Part shown: positions 8,145-15,295 of the stretch, in pieces
How the letters are laid out: each line of letters opens with the position of its first letter
Numbering within the stretch: the stretch's first letter is position 1
DNA from: JBJMQS01 sp045802605
Lineage (GTDB): Bacteria > Planctomycetota > Planctomycetia > Gemmatales > Gemmataceae
Direction of reading: 5' to 3'
NCBI GenBank assembly: GCA_045802605.1
Contig: JBJMQS010000032.1
Location: 62,001-126,000, forward strand
DNA length: 64,000 nt
Notes under the pieces: generated by a model
What the model was told of the DNA's origin: nothing
Database searches by the model: none
The model's input: the letters and a program-made list of their open reading frames with translations, nothing else
Program-made: the position numbers and the translations under genes

Positions 8145-10568
8145 ATGTTTCGCCTTCTCGGCAAAGAAGTTAGTCGTGCCTGGCCGCTGTGCCTCATCTT
8201 TTGGATTGCCATTCCGGTATCCTTGAGCCGGTTTGCGCCTGCGTGGGAAGATGTCGCGCGGGGCAGTCAATTCGAGAACCTGCCGCCCGAAGCGCCGAGC
8301 AAAGTGGCACAGCAGTTATTTGAGCGCGCATTCCCAAAGGAACTCACCGCAAGCACGGTCGTCGTCGTGCTGTGCCGCGAGGACGAGCCGCTGCGTGAGG
8401 CCGACAAGCTCTTCGCTGAGCGCAGTATCCGCAACGGCCTGTTGCAATTGGCCAAGGAAGAAGGCGGGCTTTCCGCCCCGCAAGACGATGAAGCGAAGCG
8501 CGTGACTCTTCGGCCCGAGTTGGTGCCGAAATCCAATGTTCCAGAACACAAATCAATCATTGCGCGGGTGCGAGATTATTACGACCCGGGCTCCGGGCCG
8601 TTTTTGATGAGTGGCGATCAAAAAGCCACGCTGGTCGTCGCCGAGCTAACGACTGAGGTTCTCGACCGTCGAGCATGGTCCACAATTGAGTCGATTGAGC
8701 AGATGTTGAAGCGGCTCGCCAATGAGAGTAAGGTGCCCGACGGGTTGCAGGTCGCGCTCACGGGCAGCGCGGTCGTGGGCCGTGAGTTGCGGCAAGTGGA
8801 GATGGCCAGCGTTCACGACGTGGAGAAGTGGACCGTCATTCTCGTCGTCATCCTGTTGCTCATCATTTATCGCGCACCAATCTTGGCTCTGATTCCGATC
8901 CTAACCGTGTTCGTCGCTGTGGCAATCTCAGTGCAAGTGCTGGCCATCATGGCGGAGCACGGCTTGGTCGTTGTCTCGGAAACCACGCGGATGTACATCA
9001 TCGTCGTGGCCTATGGCGCGGGCGTCGATTACTGCCTATTTCTCACGGCCCGTTATCGAGAAGAGCTGCTCCATGGCCGTTCGCCGCGCGATGCAACGGC
9101 GAATGCGCTGCAAAACGTCGGCGGGGCGGTGGTCGCGAGTGCTGGCACTGTCGCGTGCGGCATCGGCATGTTGTGGTTCGCGAAGTTCGGCAAATACCAT
9201 CAGGCCGGCTTCAGCATCCCGTTTAGCCTCGTCGTCGTGCTCATCAGTGCCCTGACGTTCGCGCCCGCCCTATTGCGTATGACGGGTCGTTGGGCATTCT
9301 GGCCCGAGCGGTTGCGGGTCATGCCGCCGAATGCGGATCCCAAAGCCGAATTCCCCGTTGAATCTGATTTTTCGCACAAAACGTGGACGATGGTGAGCCG
9401 GGTGTTGCTCCGCCGCCCGCTTTTTGTCTGGGTAGTTTGCGTCGCGACGATGGCCCCATTCGCAGTGATCGCCGTTTCGGTTTACAACCAGTGGGATTAC
9501 GGTTTGGCCGGCGAGATTCCGCACGATGCACAGAGCCGGGTCGGTTCCGAAATCGTGAAGCGGCACTTCAACCCGGGCGTCACCGGGCCCATCGTCGTTG
9601 TGCTGCATAACGACGCGGTGGATTTTGCCAACGATGATGGCGTCGCTACGATTGCCGAACTCACAACGCGCATCATCGAGCGCAAGGAGAAATTGCGGCT
9701 GCGCGACCTCCGCAGCGTCGATCAGCCATTTGGCATCAGCGAAGCGACGGCTTACAAACGCCATACTCTCGATCGTGAGTCGGCCGAGTTGCCGCAGTTG
9801 AAGAACATTATCCGCCGGCGGGCGATCGAGCATTATGTGAGCGCATCGCCCGAAATGAATCGGCATGCAATTCGGGTGGAGTTAGTCCTCGATCAAGATC
9901 CCCTCTCAAAAAGCAGCATCGACGATTTGGCGGAAGTGGGTCAGGTGTTGCGGGAACAACTTCCACCGAAATTACGTAACAGCGAGATCGGCTTCATCGG
10001 TCCAACGGCGAGTCTGCGCGATTTGGCCGACGTGACCTCCGCGGACCTGCGGCACATCGAGATACTGGTGCCGGCCGTTGTGTTTGTAATCTTGGTTTTG
10101 CTGCTATGGTGGCCAATCGTTTCGCTCTACCTCATCGCCAGCGTGATCTTCAGTTTCCTGGCAACGCTCGGCGTGGCACACGTGTTTTTCAAATGGCTCG
10201 ACCCGGCCGGGTACGGCGGCCTCGATTGGAAAGTGCCGATCTTCCTGTTCACGATCCTGGTCGCGGTGGGCGAGGATTACAACATTTTCTTAATCACGCG
10301 TGTCAAAGAAGAGCGAGCCAAGCGCGGCCCCATCGAAGGCATCTCGCACGCGCTTGTCACTACGGGCGGCATCATCTCCAGTTGCGGCATTATCATGGCC
10401 GGCACCTTCGCGGCATTGCTCGCTGGTTCGTTGGTCGAGATGAAGCAACTTGGATTCGCACTCGCGTTCGGCGTGCTCTTGGATACCCTTGTCGTTCGGC
10501 CGCTGTTGGTACCCGCGTTTTTGATCGTGCGACAACGGTTCGCGAACTTGTTCACGCGCAGGGCTTAA
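8145..10568 (+). CDS. MMPL/RND-family transporter
   Basis: 807 aa. It has the classic internal duplication: an N-terminal span (about 12-30), a periplasmic loop, a block of about five spans (about 225-390), a second span (about 425-445), a second loop and a final block (about 640-800). Each half has the MMPL acidic transmembrane motif, 'YGAGVDYCLFLTARYREEL' in the first and 'VAVGEDYNIFLITRVKEE' in the second. The MMPL family exports lipids, hopanoids or hydrophobic molecules using the proton gradient. It is separated from the ABC operon by a hairpin and 63 bp, so it probably has its own promoter, though a shared role in envelope transport is plausible. Confidence 0.92.
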   Translation: MFRLLGKEVSRAWPLCLIFWIAIPVSLSRFAPAWEDVARGSQFENLPPEAPSKVAQQLFERAFPKELTASTVVVVLCREDEPLREADKLFAERSIRNGLLQLAKEEGGLSAPQDDEAKRVTLRPELVPKSNVPEHKSIIARVRDYYDPGSGPFLMSGDQKATLVVAELTTEVLDRRAWSTIESIEQMLKRLANESKVPDGLQVALTGSAVVGRELRQVEMASVHDVEKWTVILVVILLLIIYRAPILALIPILTVFVAVAISVQVLAIMAEHGLVVVSETTRMYIIVVAYGAGVDYCLFLTARYREELLHGRSPRDATANALQNVGGAVVASAGTVACGIGMLWFAKFGKYHQAGFSIPFSLVVVLISALTFAPALLRMTGRWAFWPERLRVMPPNADPKAEFPVESDFSHKTWTMVSRVLLRRPLFVWVVCVATMAPFAVIAVSVYNQWDYGLAGEIPHDAQSRVGSEIVKRHFNPGVTGPIVVVLHNDAVDFANDDGVATIAELTTRIIERKEKLRLRDLRSVDQPFGISEATAYKRHTLDRESAELPQLKNIIRRRAIEHYVSASPEMNRHAIRVELVLDQDPLSKSSIDDLAEVGQVLREQLPPKLRNSEIGFIGPTASLRDLADVTSADLRHIEILVPAVVFVILVLLLWWPIVSLYLIASVIFSFLATLGVAHVFFKWLDPAGYGGLDWKVPIFLFTILVAVGEDYNIFLITRVKEERAKRGPIEGISHALVTTGGIISSCGIIMAGTFAALLAGSLVEMKQLGFALAFGVLLDTLVVRPLLVPAFLIVRQRFANLFTRRA

Positions 10569-10589
10569 TCATTTGTAAACATTGTCTTG

Positions 10590-10736
10590 TTAGCCGGACG
10601 CGCAAGCGACGGGTGCCAGAGGCTGGGGCCCGCATGGGAGATCATGAATTCGTCGTCGGCGTCGAGTCACAAAACAAATTGGAATATTCGAGTGGGGCCG
10701 AGCCTCTGGCACCCGTCGCTTGCGCGTCCGGCTAAC
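10590..10736. repeat. Perfect inverted repeat, 36-bp arms
   Basis: Arms 10590-10625 and 10701-10736 match without mismatch around a 75-nt loop. They begin GTTAGCCGGACGCGCAAGCG. The repeat sits between the MMPL gene and the left end of the integrated element. The loop contains no gene. It is a non-autonomous REP-like unit rather than an IS: no transposase is present. Confidence 0.9.
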
Positions 10737-10812
10737 AAAGAGAACGCTAAAAAACCAGAAAAGTGTTTCGAACTGCCAAAAGCCTAAGTTATTGTCCGAT
10801 TGCAACTTAAAG

Positions 10813-10856
10813 TGGGCGTTATAGGACTTGAACCTATGACCCCTAGCTTGTCGAGC
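10813..10856. repeat. attL: 44-bp copy of tRNA-Val 3' half
   Basis: It is identical to 24995-25038. Past 10856 the sequence no longer matches a tRNA (ATCGCCG instead of the D-arm side), so this is only the displaced 3' part of the gene, not a functional tRNA. It marks the left junction of the element. Confidence 0.92.
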
Positions 10857-10989
10857 ATCGCCGAATTCACTTGCGTTGCAGCAAAAACTCCTGATTTTCA
10901 GGCACTTTACCATCTAGTCGGCAGCGCATCAAGTGTTGCATAACTGATTCTTAGATATTGCAATTTCCAAGTAGATTTGGCTCGTCGCG

Positions 10990-11012
10990 CAGGGTTCTGC
11001 GGTATTTACCGC
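10990..11012. promoter_or_regulatory. Left copy of a 23-bp end repeat with palindrome GCGGTATTTACCGC
   Basis: The same 23 bp with one mismatch lies near the right end (24894-24916) in the same orientation, both inside the element. The palindromic core and the position near both att sites fit an arm-type site for the integrase or an excision factor. An operator is the alternative. This is inference from position and repetition only. Confidence 0.5.
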
Positions 11013-11034
11013 AAAACCCCCGCAATGTTCGGCG

Positions 11035-11517
11035 CTACTGGATCGCGCTCAGGATCTTCAACCGATTGACCATGGCATGGTCGATGTCGATGTCGGGAAA
11101 GAGCAACTCGGATTCGGAATCATCGCAGCGCGTGCGCGGAACACTGGAAACGACTATCTTGGCCTTGGCGCTGTCGGAAACCGGGACGACTGCTCGGCCC
11201 TCGATGCAATCGCGGATGGCCTGAGGGTCGCCGACGAGGTTGTAGCACGCGTTGCCGGCCATGATCGTTCCGACTTCGGTATCGGTCTTGAACGGCAGGT
11301 TCCAACCGTCGAGGAGAATGTCGTCGTTGCCCAAGTCGAGAAAGAAGTCTTTGCGCTTGCCGCGCTGGCGGATGGTGGCCATTCGCCTCTTGCGTCCCTG
11401 GTAGCCGACTGCTTCACCGTCGAGGACTGAGCGGACTTCCAGCTCGTACCGGTGCGACATGGCGAAGGCCTCGTCGATGTTCAGAAGTGTTACCCGTTGT
11501 CCGATTGAAAGCGCCAT
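11035..11517 (-). CDS. Hypothetical protein, last gene of the element's left operon
   Basis: 160 aa from the ATG at 11517, which has GAGGA 8 bp upstream; an open frame continues 15 codons further but has no better start. No family is recognised. The N-terminal part ('LSIGQRVTLLNIDEAFAM') and basic stretch 'QGRKRRMATIRQRGKRKDF' are followed by an acidic C-terminus. It is the last of five co-oriented small genes (13147 to 11035) and is separated from the previous one by a hairpin at 11538-11560. Its neighbours are ArdC-like and zinc-binding proteins, so a role in element maintenance or defence evasion is possible but not shown. Confidence 0.7.
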   Translation of the reverse strand: MALSIGQRVTLLNIDEAFAMSHRYELEVRSVLDGEAVGYQGRKRRMATIRQRGKRKDFFLDLGNDDILLDGWNLPFKTDTEVGTIMAGNACYNLVGDPQAIRDCIEGRAVVPVSDSAKAKIVVSSVPRTRCDDSESELLFPDIDIDHAMVNRLKILSAIQ

Positions 11518-11537
11518 CGTTCGATCCTCAGAGAATC

Positions 11538-11560
11538 GCCCGGCTCGAAGTGAACCGGGC
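11538..11560 (-). terminator. Intergenic hairpin (partial terminator or processing site)
   Basis: On the minus strand GCCCGGTTCACT pairs with the following CGAGCCGGGC. It resembles the hairpin at 12044-12068 in its core (CCGGTTCAC and GAGCCGG), so the two appear to be copies of one intergenic unit. No T-run follows, so termination would be weak. Confidence 0.5.
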
Positions 11561-11613
11561 AAGTGGCCGGCGGGACTGCGAACCCCCGCGTTAACGCAAC
11601 GGCCGGGTCACAA

Positions 11614-12012
11614 TCACCGGCCGCACACCGCAGCGCAACGGTCCTCATAGTCCATATCGAAGCGGTCGTATTGTTCGGCGCGACGGACAAACGGGCTGGA
11701 GTCGGGTTGCGTGGCCTTGTAGGCCGAATAGCACGCGTCGCAATAGACTGGAGTCGCTGCGCCCTCGTTGCGGAAAAACCCGTCCGGTGACTTGCAACGC
11801 CAGCAAGCGCCATCGGGCCGGCCGGGGTTTAGCTTGCGGTCGAGGTGTTCGATAAAGTCGGCAGCGCCTTTAACTCCGCGACGCCACCAACAACCGCCCG
11901 CCGGTGACCAGCGGAATCCTGCGCCTTTCAGAAGCGCGCGAATGCTCTCGTCGGGCTTGGCTGGAAATGTAATCCGGGTATCAGGGCCGATCTGGAAGGT
12001 GAATTTAGACAT
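11614..12012 (-). CDS. Small zinc-ribbon protein of the mobile element
   Basis: 132 aa. The N-terminal half has 'LLKGAGFRWSPAGGCWWRR' (about residues 28-46), a pattern common in plasmid and phage accessory proteins beside ArdC-like domains. The C-terminal half has a four-cysteine zinc-ribbon layout, 'CWRC' and 'CDAC' about 20 residues apart. The ATG at 12012 has GAGGATT upstream. It lies in the small-gene operon downstream of the ArdC-like gene, with a terminator-like hairpin between. Function is unknown; nucleic-acid contact is a reasonable guess from the zinc ribbon. Confidence 0.75.
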   Translation of the reverse strand: MSKFTFQIGPDTRITFPAKPDESIRALLKGAGFRWSPAGGCWWRRGVKGAADFIEHLDRKLNPGRPDGACWRCKSPDGFFRNEGAATPVYCDACYSAYKATQPDSSPFVRRAEQYDRFDMDYEDRCAAVCGR

Positions 12013-12043
12013 GGTCGAATCCTCGATTCCGAGTGAAAGAAAA

Positions 12044-12068
12044 GCGCCGGCTCACTGTGAACCGGCGC
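12044..12068 (-). terminator. Rho-independent-type terminator between operon genes
   Basis: On the minus strand the stem GCGCCGGTTCAC / GTGAGCCGGCGC is followed directly by TTTTCTTTC. It sits between the ArdC-like gene and the zinc-ribbon gene. Within an operon it would attenuate rather than stop expression of the two distal genes. Confidence 0.65.
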
Positions 12069-12075
12069 GAGCGGG

Positions 12076-12417
12076 TTAGGCCTCAATCGGGTCGGTCTGT
12101 GAAACGTGAAAGACCGTCGCGCTCCAGGGCCGGTTAAACCGACGCTTGGCTTGCGCTTCGCCTTCTTCTGGCGTGCCGGCCTTGGCGTCGCAAGCAACAA
12201 AGGTCAAAACGCGAACACCATGTTCGCCGCGCCGGACTTGCCGGCCCAGCGCGCGCCAGGCGTGATAGGTGAAGACGTTTTCACGGGGCAGGATTTCGGA
12301 TTCGGGGATTCCCTTCGCGGTGAATCCATGAATGATCGCCGGCCAGTTGGACAGTGATTGACCGGTCGCAGCGCGGGATAGGGCCTCGTGCTGGATTTGT
12401 TCTTTGGTCGCGTGCAT
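12076..12417 (-). CDS. ArdC-like N-terminal (ssDNA-binding) domain protein
   Basis: 113 aa from the ATG at 12417 (GGAGAG upstream); the open frame runs further upstream but without coding character. It matches the ArdC N-terminal domain (DUF1738-like): 'NVFTYHAWRALGRQVRRGE' then 'GVRVLTFVA' and near the C-terminus 'ATVFHVSQTDP'. In plasmids this domain binds single-stranded DNA and is part of antirestriction proteins that protect incoming DNA. The C-terminal metalloprotease domain of full ArdC is absent, so this is a single-domain version. Its presence on an integrated element fits a role in DNA entry or protection. Confidence 0.8.
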   Translation of the reverse strand: MHATKEQIQHEALSRAATGQSLSNWPAIIHGFTAKGIPESEILPRENVFTYHAWRALGRQVRRGEHGVRVLTFVACDAKAGTPEEGEAQAKRRFNRPWSATVFHVSQTDPIEA

Positions 12418-12452
12418 GTTGTCTCTCCAAATAGGGGTGAAAGAACCGTGGA

Positions 12453-12809
12453 TTAGCGGTCGGACGATTCGAGAGCGTCGAGACAGTCCATCAGCCCATA
12501 GGCCGATTCGATGGCGTTGACGTGTTCGCAGGGGCGCTGGGTGAACTCCGCGCCGGGACAGTCGCAGACAAGCGACGCGGTCGCGGGGTTGCGCACGATC
12601 TGGTATTGGGTGCCGTCGTGGTCGAGTTGCCACAATCGGCCGGCGCTCACGTCGTCGTGGGTGAAGTGGATTTCCCGAACGCGGTACACCGTGTCAGAGA
12701 TGCGCAGATAGCCCGTCGTGGTGTTAGTGTCCGGGTTGTAGGTTGGGCGGAAGACCCATTCCCAGGCCGGCGCATGCCGGCACACAAATGAAACGATAGA
12801 ACGTCGCAT
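12453..12809 (-). CDS. Small SWIM-type zinc-finger protein
   Basis: 118 aa. Near the C-terminus 'CDCPGAEFTQRPCEHV' fits the SWIM zinc-finger pattern CxC...CxH. A beta-rich N-terminal part ('TGYLRISDTVYRVREI') precedes it. SWIM fingers bind DNA or proteins and occur in helicases, transposases and many stand-alone planctomycete proteins. The ATG at 12809 has GAGAGGG upstream. It lies upstream of the ArdC-like gene in the same orientation with 35 bp between them, so co-transcription is likely. Its partner is not evident. Confidence 0.78.
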   Translation of the reverse strand: MRRSIVSFVCRHAPAWEWVFRPTYNPDTNTTTGYLRISDTVYRVREIHFTHDDVSAGRLWQLDHDGTQYQIVRNPATASLVCDCPGAEFTQRPCEHVNAIESAYGLMDCLDALESSDR

Positions 12810-12949
12810 GGATGGCCCTCTCAGAAAGGGTTGTCCCAGGGCCGGGGACGTTGACGCGTCGCCCGGCCCACTGTTTCATTCCGGCACCGTGCCGGAAAAT
12901 CCCTCAAAAATGCCGAGTCGGAAGCAAGCTCCCAACAATCAAAAAACGG

Positions 12950-13147
12950 TCAGTTCTCCTCGTTCAGAATCAAGCGCCCGTGTCCACGCGGGCAGCACAA
13001 ATAGCCCGACGGAGTGCGGGTCAGAGTGTTGCCGCACTCGACGCATTGGCAATCTGTGTCCGGCACGTCGCGCTGGACGAACAACTCGATTTGAGTCGTC
13101 GAGACTCGCGCACACATCGGTAGGAAAAGGTCAGGCTGACAATTCAT
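12950..13147 (-). CDS. Small zinc-ribbon protein (65 aa)
   Basis: The start chosen is the ATG at 13147; the open frame extends upstream but that part looks non-coding. The protein has 'CQCVECGNTLTRT' followed by 'YLCCPRGHGR', giving two cysteine pairs typical of a small zinc ribbon. It is the first gene of the five-gene minus-strand series at the left end of the element. No clear ribosome site precedes it. Family unknown; it may be a DNA- or RNA-binding accessory factor. Confidence 0.6.
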   Translation of the reverse strand: MNCQPDLFLPMCARVSTTQIELFVQRDVPDTDCQCVECGNTLTRTPSGYLCCPRGHGRLILNEEN

Positions 13148-13448
13148 CGCACTGGTCCAAGTGGAAAACGGCCGTCTATACCTGGACCATGTCAACCTGT
13201 CGGATTTTAAACCAGACCCTCCCCCCTCGGGCGCGAGGTACCGGTACCTGTTAACCTGCGTTTTCGGCTGCAGCCCGAGAGTTGCGCGGATAGATAAGCG
13301 CGTTGGAAATGCGCGCATTGGAAGCGTGCGCTATGTATCTCCGACATCCAATTCTGGAGGTGCGACGGAACCGTTACGGAGGCAATAAGATAAATGCGGG
13401 AGTTCGATGGGGCGAGCCGCGATATTCTAGCGCGGCGCGGCCTAATCA
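13148..13448. other. Intergenic region between two divergent gene groups
   Basis: No convincing gene. It must hold promoters for the minus-strand operon starting at 13147 and the plus-strand gene at 13449. A perfect 14-bp palindrome AGGTACCGGTACCT (13236-13249) could be an operator. On the minus strand a TTGACA lies near 13198, but no properly spaced -10 is evident. Confidence 0.4.
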
Positions 13449-13736
13449 ATGGTTATCCAGCACATGCAGACTTGGTCTCCAACTTGGCGAGGAACCCCGT
13501 TTGAAATTGGGCACCGGTACCGCGTTCTGAAAGCTGCCTCCTCTGTGCCACCCGAACACAGTTTGGTGCTAGGCGAGATCGTTACGTATCAGCAGTGCGG
13601 ATACAGCCATTATGACAGTACTTCCATCTACGCATTCACGAATGAATACGGTGTAGAGCGTTCTTGGTGGCTGCACGATGATGAGCCGCTTGAGAAGTGG
13701 CGCGACGTTTTCGCCACGATCGAAAATGCTGGATAA
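13449..13736 (+). CDS. Small hypothetical cargo protein (95 aa)
   Basis: The reading frame has coding character with a hydrophilic, aromatic-rich composition: 'FEIGHRYRVLKAASSV' then 'VLGEIVTYQQCGY' and 'YGVERSWWLHDDEP'. This reads like a small beta-barrel followed by a helix. A second ATG at 13464 is possible; neither has a strong ribosome site. A similar-sized protein follows after a large imperfect hairpin (13740-13817), so the two may be single-gene cassettes. Family unknown; such proteins are often immunity or toxin-neutralising factors, but nothing here proves that. Confidence 0.55.
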   Translation: MVIQHMQTWSPTWRGTPFEIGHRYRVLKAASSVPPEHSLVLGEIVTYQQCGYSHYDSTSIYAFTNEYGVERSWWLHDDEPLEKWRDVFATIENAG

Positions 13737-13739
13737 CCC

Positions 13740-13817
13740 GCCGATGCAGTGGACCGGGCCGGCGGGTAAGTCTCTTATAGTTTGAGAGCCTGCGCCGGCT
13801 CGGTCCACTGCATTGGC
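13740..13817. repeat. Imperfect inverted repeat between two small genes (attC-like fold)
   Basis: Arms 13740-13764 and 13793-13817 (25 bp each) differ at two positions and enclose a 28-nt loop. Flanking words GGATAAC (left) and ATTACCT (right) are degenerate versions of the integron R''/R' core sites RYYYAAC and GTTRRRY. The location between two unrelated short open frames is where an attC would be. No integron integrase is present. Confidence 0.5.
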
Positions 13818-13831
13818 ATTACCTTATCAGT

Positions 13832-14083
13832 ATGCAGTACGAGCCATTGTTTCCGGTCGGATCGCGAGTACGCATTGCCGGAGTGGATTCACTCCATCAA
13901 TACATGCGGCCTCATTACAAATACCATCATCCGGTTACCGAATCACACTTGGCGCACGCAAACGAAACACGTGAAGTCATAGAAATCGCTGACTACCATG
14001 GTGGTGACCAACTGTATTCATTGAAGGGCCTCTATCAGCTTTTGTGGCTCGAAGGATGCCTTGCCGCAGAAGAACCTTCATAA
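13832..14083 (+). CDS. Small hypothetical cargo protein (83 aa)
   Basis: The protein begins 'MQYEPLFPVGSRVRIAGVDS', an SH3/KOW-like beta start, and ends 'YSLKGLYQLLWLEGCLAAEE', again beta-like with a closing helix. It resembles the preceding 95-aa protein in style, though not in alignable sequence. No clear ribosome site precedes it. It lies directly after the imperfect hairpin at 13740-13817. Family and function unknown. Confidence 0.5.
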   Translation: MQYEPLFPVGSRVRIAGVDSLHQYMRPHYKYHHPVTESHLAHANETREVIEIADYHGGDQLYSLKGLYQLLWLEGCLAAEEPS

Positions 14084-14187
14084 CTAATGGCTCTCCCTGA
14101 CGGGGGCAGGCGTGTCGTGTAGTTTGAAGTCAGTCGGGCGATTGCCCCGGCAGGTGAGTGTGGTGTTCGGCGGCGGAGGGCTTGCGG

Positions 14188-14721
14188 GTGGATGCGGTCG
14201 AACGGTTCGCGGCGGAAGCCGACGCCTTCCGCGAGTGGGCGGCCCGAGGCACCGACACCGGCGAGTACGCCGCCCGCAACGCCCTGCTCCGCATCATCCG
14301 ACTCTACCTCGCCGCCTTGGAGCTGCCGCCCTCATGGTCCGAGGAGCTGGCCCACCAGCCAGACGCCCCGCGGGTCGGGGACGCCGAGTGGCGGGCGGTG
14401 TACGCCGAGGCCGGGCGGCTCCCGCTCGACCACTACGCCGAGGTGTTTGACCCGTTGGCCGTCCCGCCCGAGGAGCCGCCGGTCATCGGCAGCTTGGCCG
14501 ACGACATCGCGGACATTTACCGGGACGTGGTCACTGGGCTGCGGGAGTACGAGGCGGGGCAGCGGGCGCAGGCCGTGTGGGAGTGGGGGTTCGGGCTGCA
14601 GCACCACTGGGGAGAGCACGCCACCGGGGCCATCCGGGCGCTGCACTGCTGGCTGGCCGCCAACGCCTTCGACCGGCTCGCGTCAGACGCCGAACCGGGT
14701 GCTGCAGCGGACATCGGGTAG
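14188..14721 (+). CDS. DUF5063-like protein in a GC-rich segment
   Basis: 177 aa from a GTG at 14188 with GGAGGG 7-8 bp upstream; a GTG ten codons earlier lacks such a site. The region 'LADDIADIYRDVVTGLREYE' and 'AVWEWGFGLQHHWGEHATGA' matches the DUF5063 pattern I recall, an all-helical family of unknown function often found near SMI1/KNR4-like immunity genes. Its GC content is visibly far higher than its neighbours', and it uses almost only G/C third positions. This points to recent acquisition from a GC-richer planctomycete or actinobacterium. Confidence 0.75.
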   Translation: MDAVERFAAEADAFREWAARGTDTGEYAARNALLRIIRLYLAALELPPSWSEELAHQPDAPRVGDAEWRAVYAEAGRLPLDHYAEVFDPLAVPPEEPPVIGSLADDIADIYRDVVTGLREYEAGQRAQAVWEWGFGLQHHWGEHATGAIRALHCWLAANAFDRLASDAEPGAAADIG

Positions 14722-14790
14722 GTACCTTGGCATTGGAGCCGAGCTCTGGAAGGATGATCGGCGAGACGTTTTGAAGATAAGGGGACGGGT

Positions 14791-15138
14791 ATGAAGACAG
14801 GACGACGTAGATCGTTCATGGCCCTAACGGGCCTTGTTGTTGCCTTTCTCGTCACATCCGTCCTATTTTCGCTGCCGCGCCTTTCATTGCAAGACGTACA
14901 TCGGGTGAAAATCGGAATGTCACGGGCTGAAGTGGAATCGGTCCTTGGCCGCCCAGACACGGTAGGTCCCTTTGGTCTTGGTTCTCGTGTATTGTGGTAC
15001 GACACATTCGAGGGGTTCATTCAGATTTCAGAGGATACAAATGGGATTGTGGTAGCGACGAGCACTTTCGAATTTGATTACTGGTATGAGTTCTTCTATT
15101 TTCGCTGGTATCCATTATGGGAGATGTTGGGACTGTGA
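14791..15138 (+). CDS. BamE/SmpA-like small membrane-anchored protein (copy 1)
   Basis: 115 aa. An N-terminal membrane segment (about residues 9-30) is followed by 'VHRVKIGMSRAEVESVLGRP', the helix-loop-helix of the SmpA/OmlA/BamE fold, and then a beta-rich part with an aromatic C-terminus ending MLGL. There is no lipobox cysteine, so it should be anchored by its N-terminal helix. The ATG follows AAGGGGACGGGT. Two relatives lie in the same element (16652-16993 and 19142-19465). Copy 3 shares even the sequence after the stop (TGATTTC and TTTCGTTTCG words). BamE proper helps outer-membrane protein assembly; these short versions have no known role. Confidence 0.8.
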   Translation: MKTGRRRSFMALTGLVVAFLVTSVLFSLPRLSLQDVHRVKIGMSRAEVESVLGRPDTVGPFGLGSRVLWYDTFEGFIQISEDTNGIVVATSTFEFDYWYEFFYFRWYPLWEMLGL

Positions 15139-15218
15139 TTTCATTTCGTTTCGGTCGATTTCGTTTCGTTTCGTCATTTAGGAGCAAAGAGGAGCAAAGC
15201 CAGAGCGGGACTCTTGCG

Positions 15219-15270
15219 GCTTGCCCCGTTCATCGGCCAATGCGACAATCGACAGCGGAAGGGGTGAGCC
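15219..15270 (+). promoter_or_regulatory. Cassette promoter and leader (copy A)
   Basis: A -35 TTGCCC (15221-15226) and a -10 GACAAT (15244-15249, preceded by TGC) are 17 bp apart. AGCGGAAGGGGTGAGCC follows, a ribosome-site-like leader. A 41-bp stretch (15219-15259) matches 15921-15961 at 35 of 41 positions, showing that the same promoter unit precedes two unrelated cargo genes. Confidence 0.65.
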
Positions 15271-15295
15271 GTTTGCCCCCCGCTGGAGTACGACC

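Noticed and set aside
10813..10930. Second tRNA gene at the left end of the element
   Set aside because: Only the 3' 44 bases match tRNA-Val; the 5' half is missing, so it is an attachment-site copy.
12522..12791. Plus-strand open frame over the SWIM protein gene
   Set aside because: The minus-strand frame has the SWIM cysteine/histidine pattern and a ribosome site; this frame has neither.
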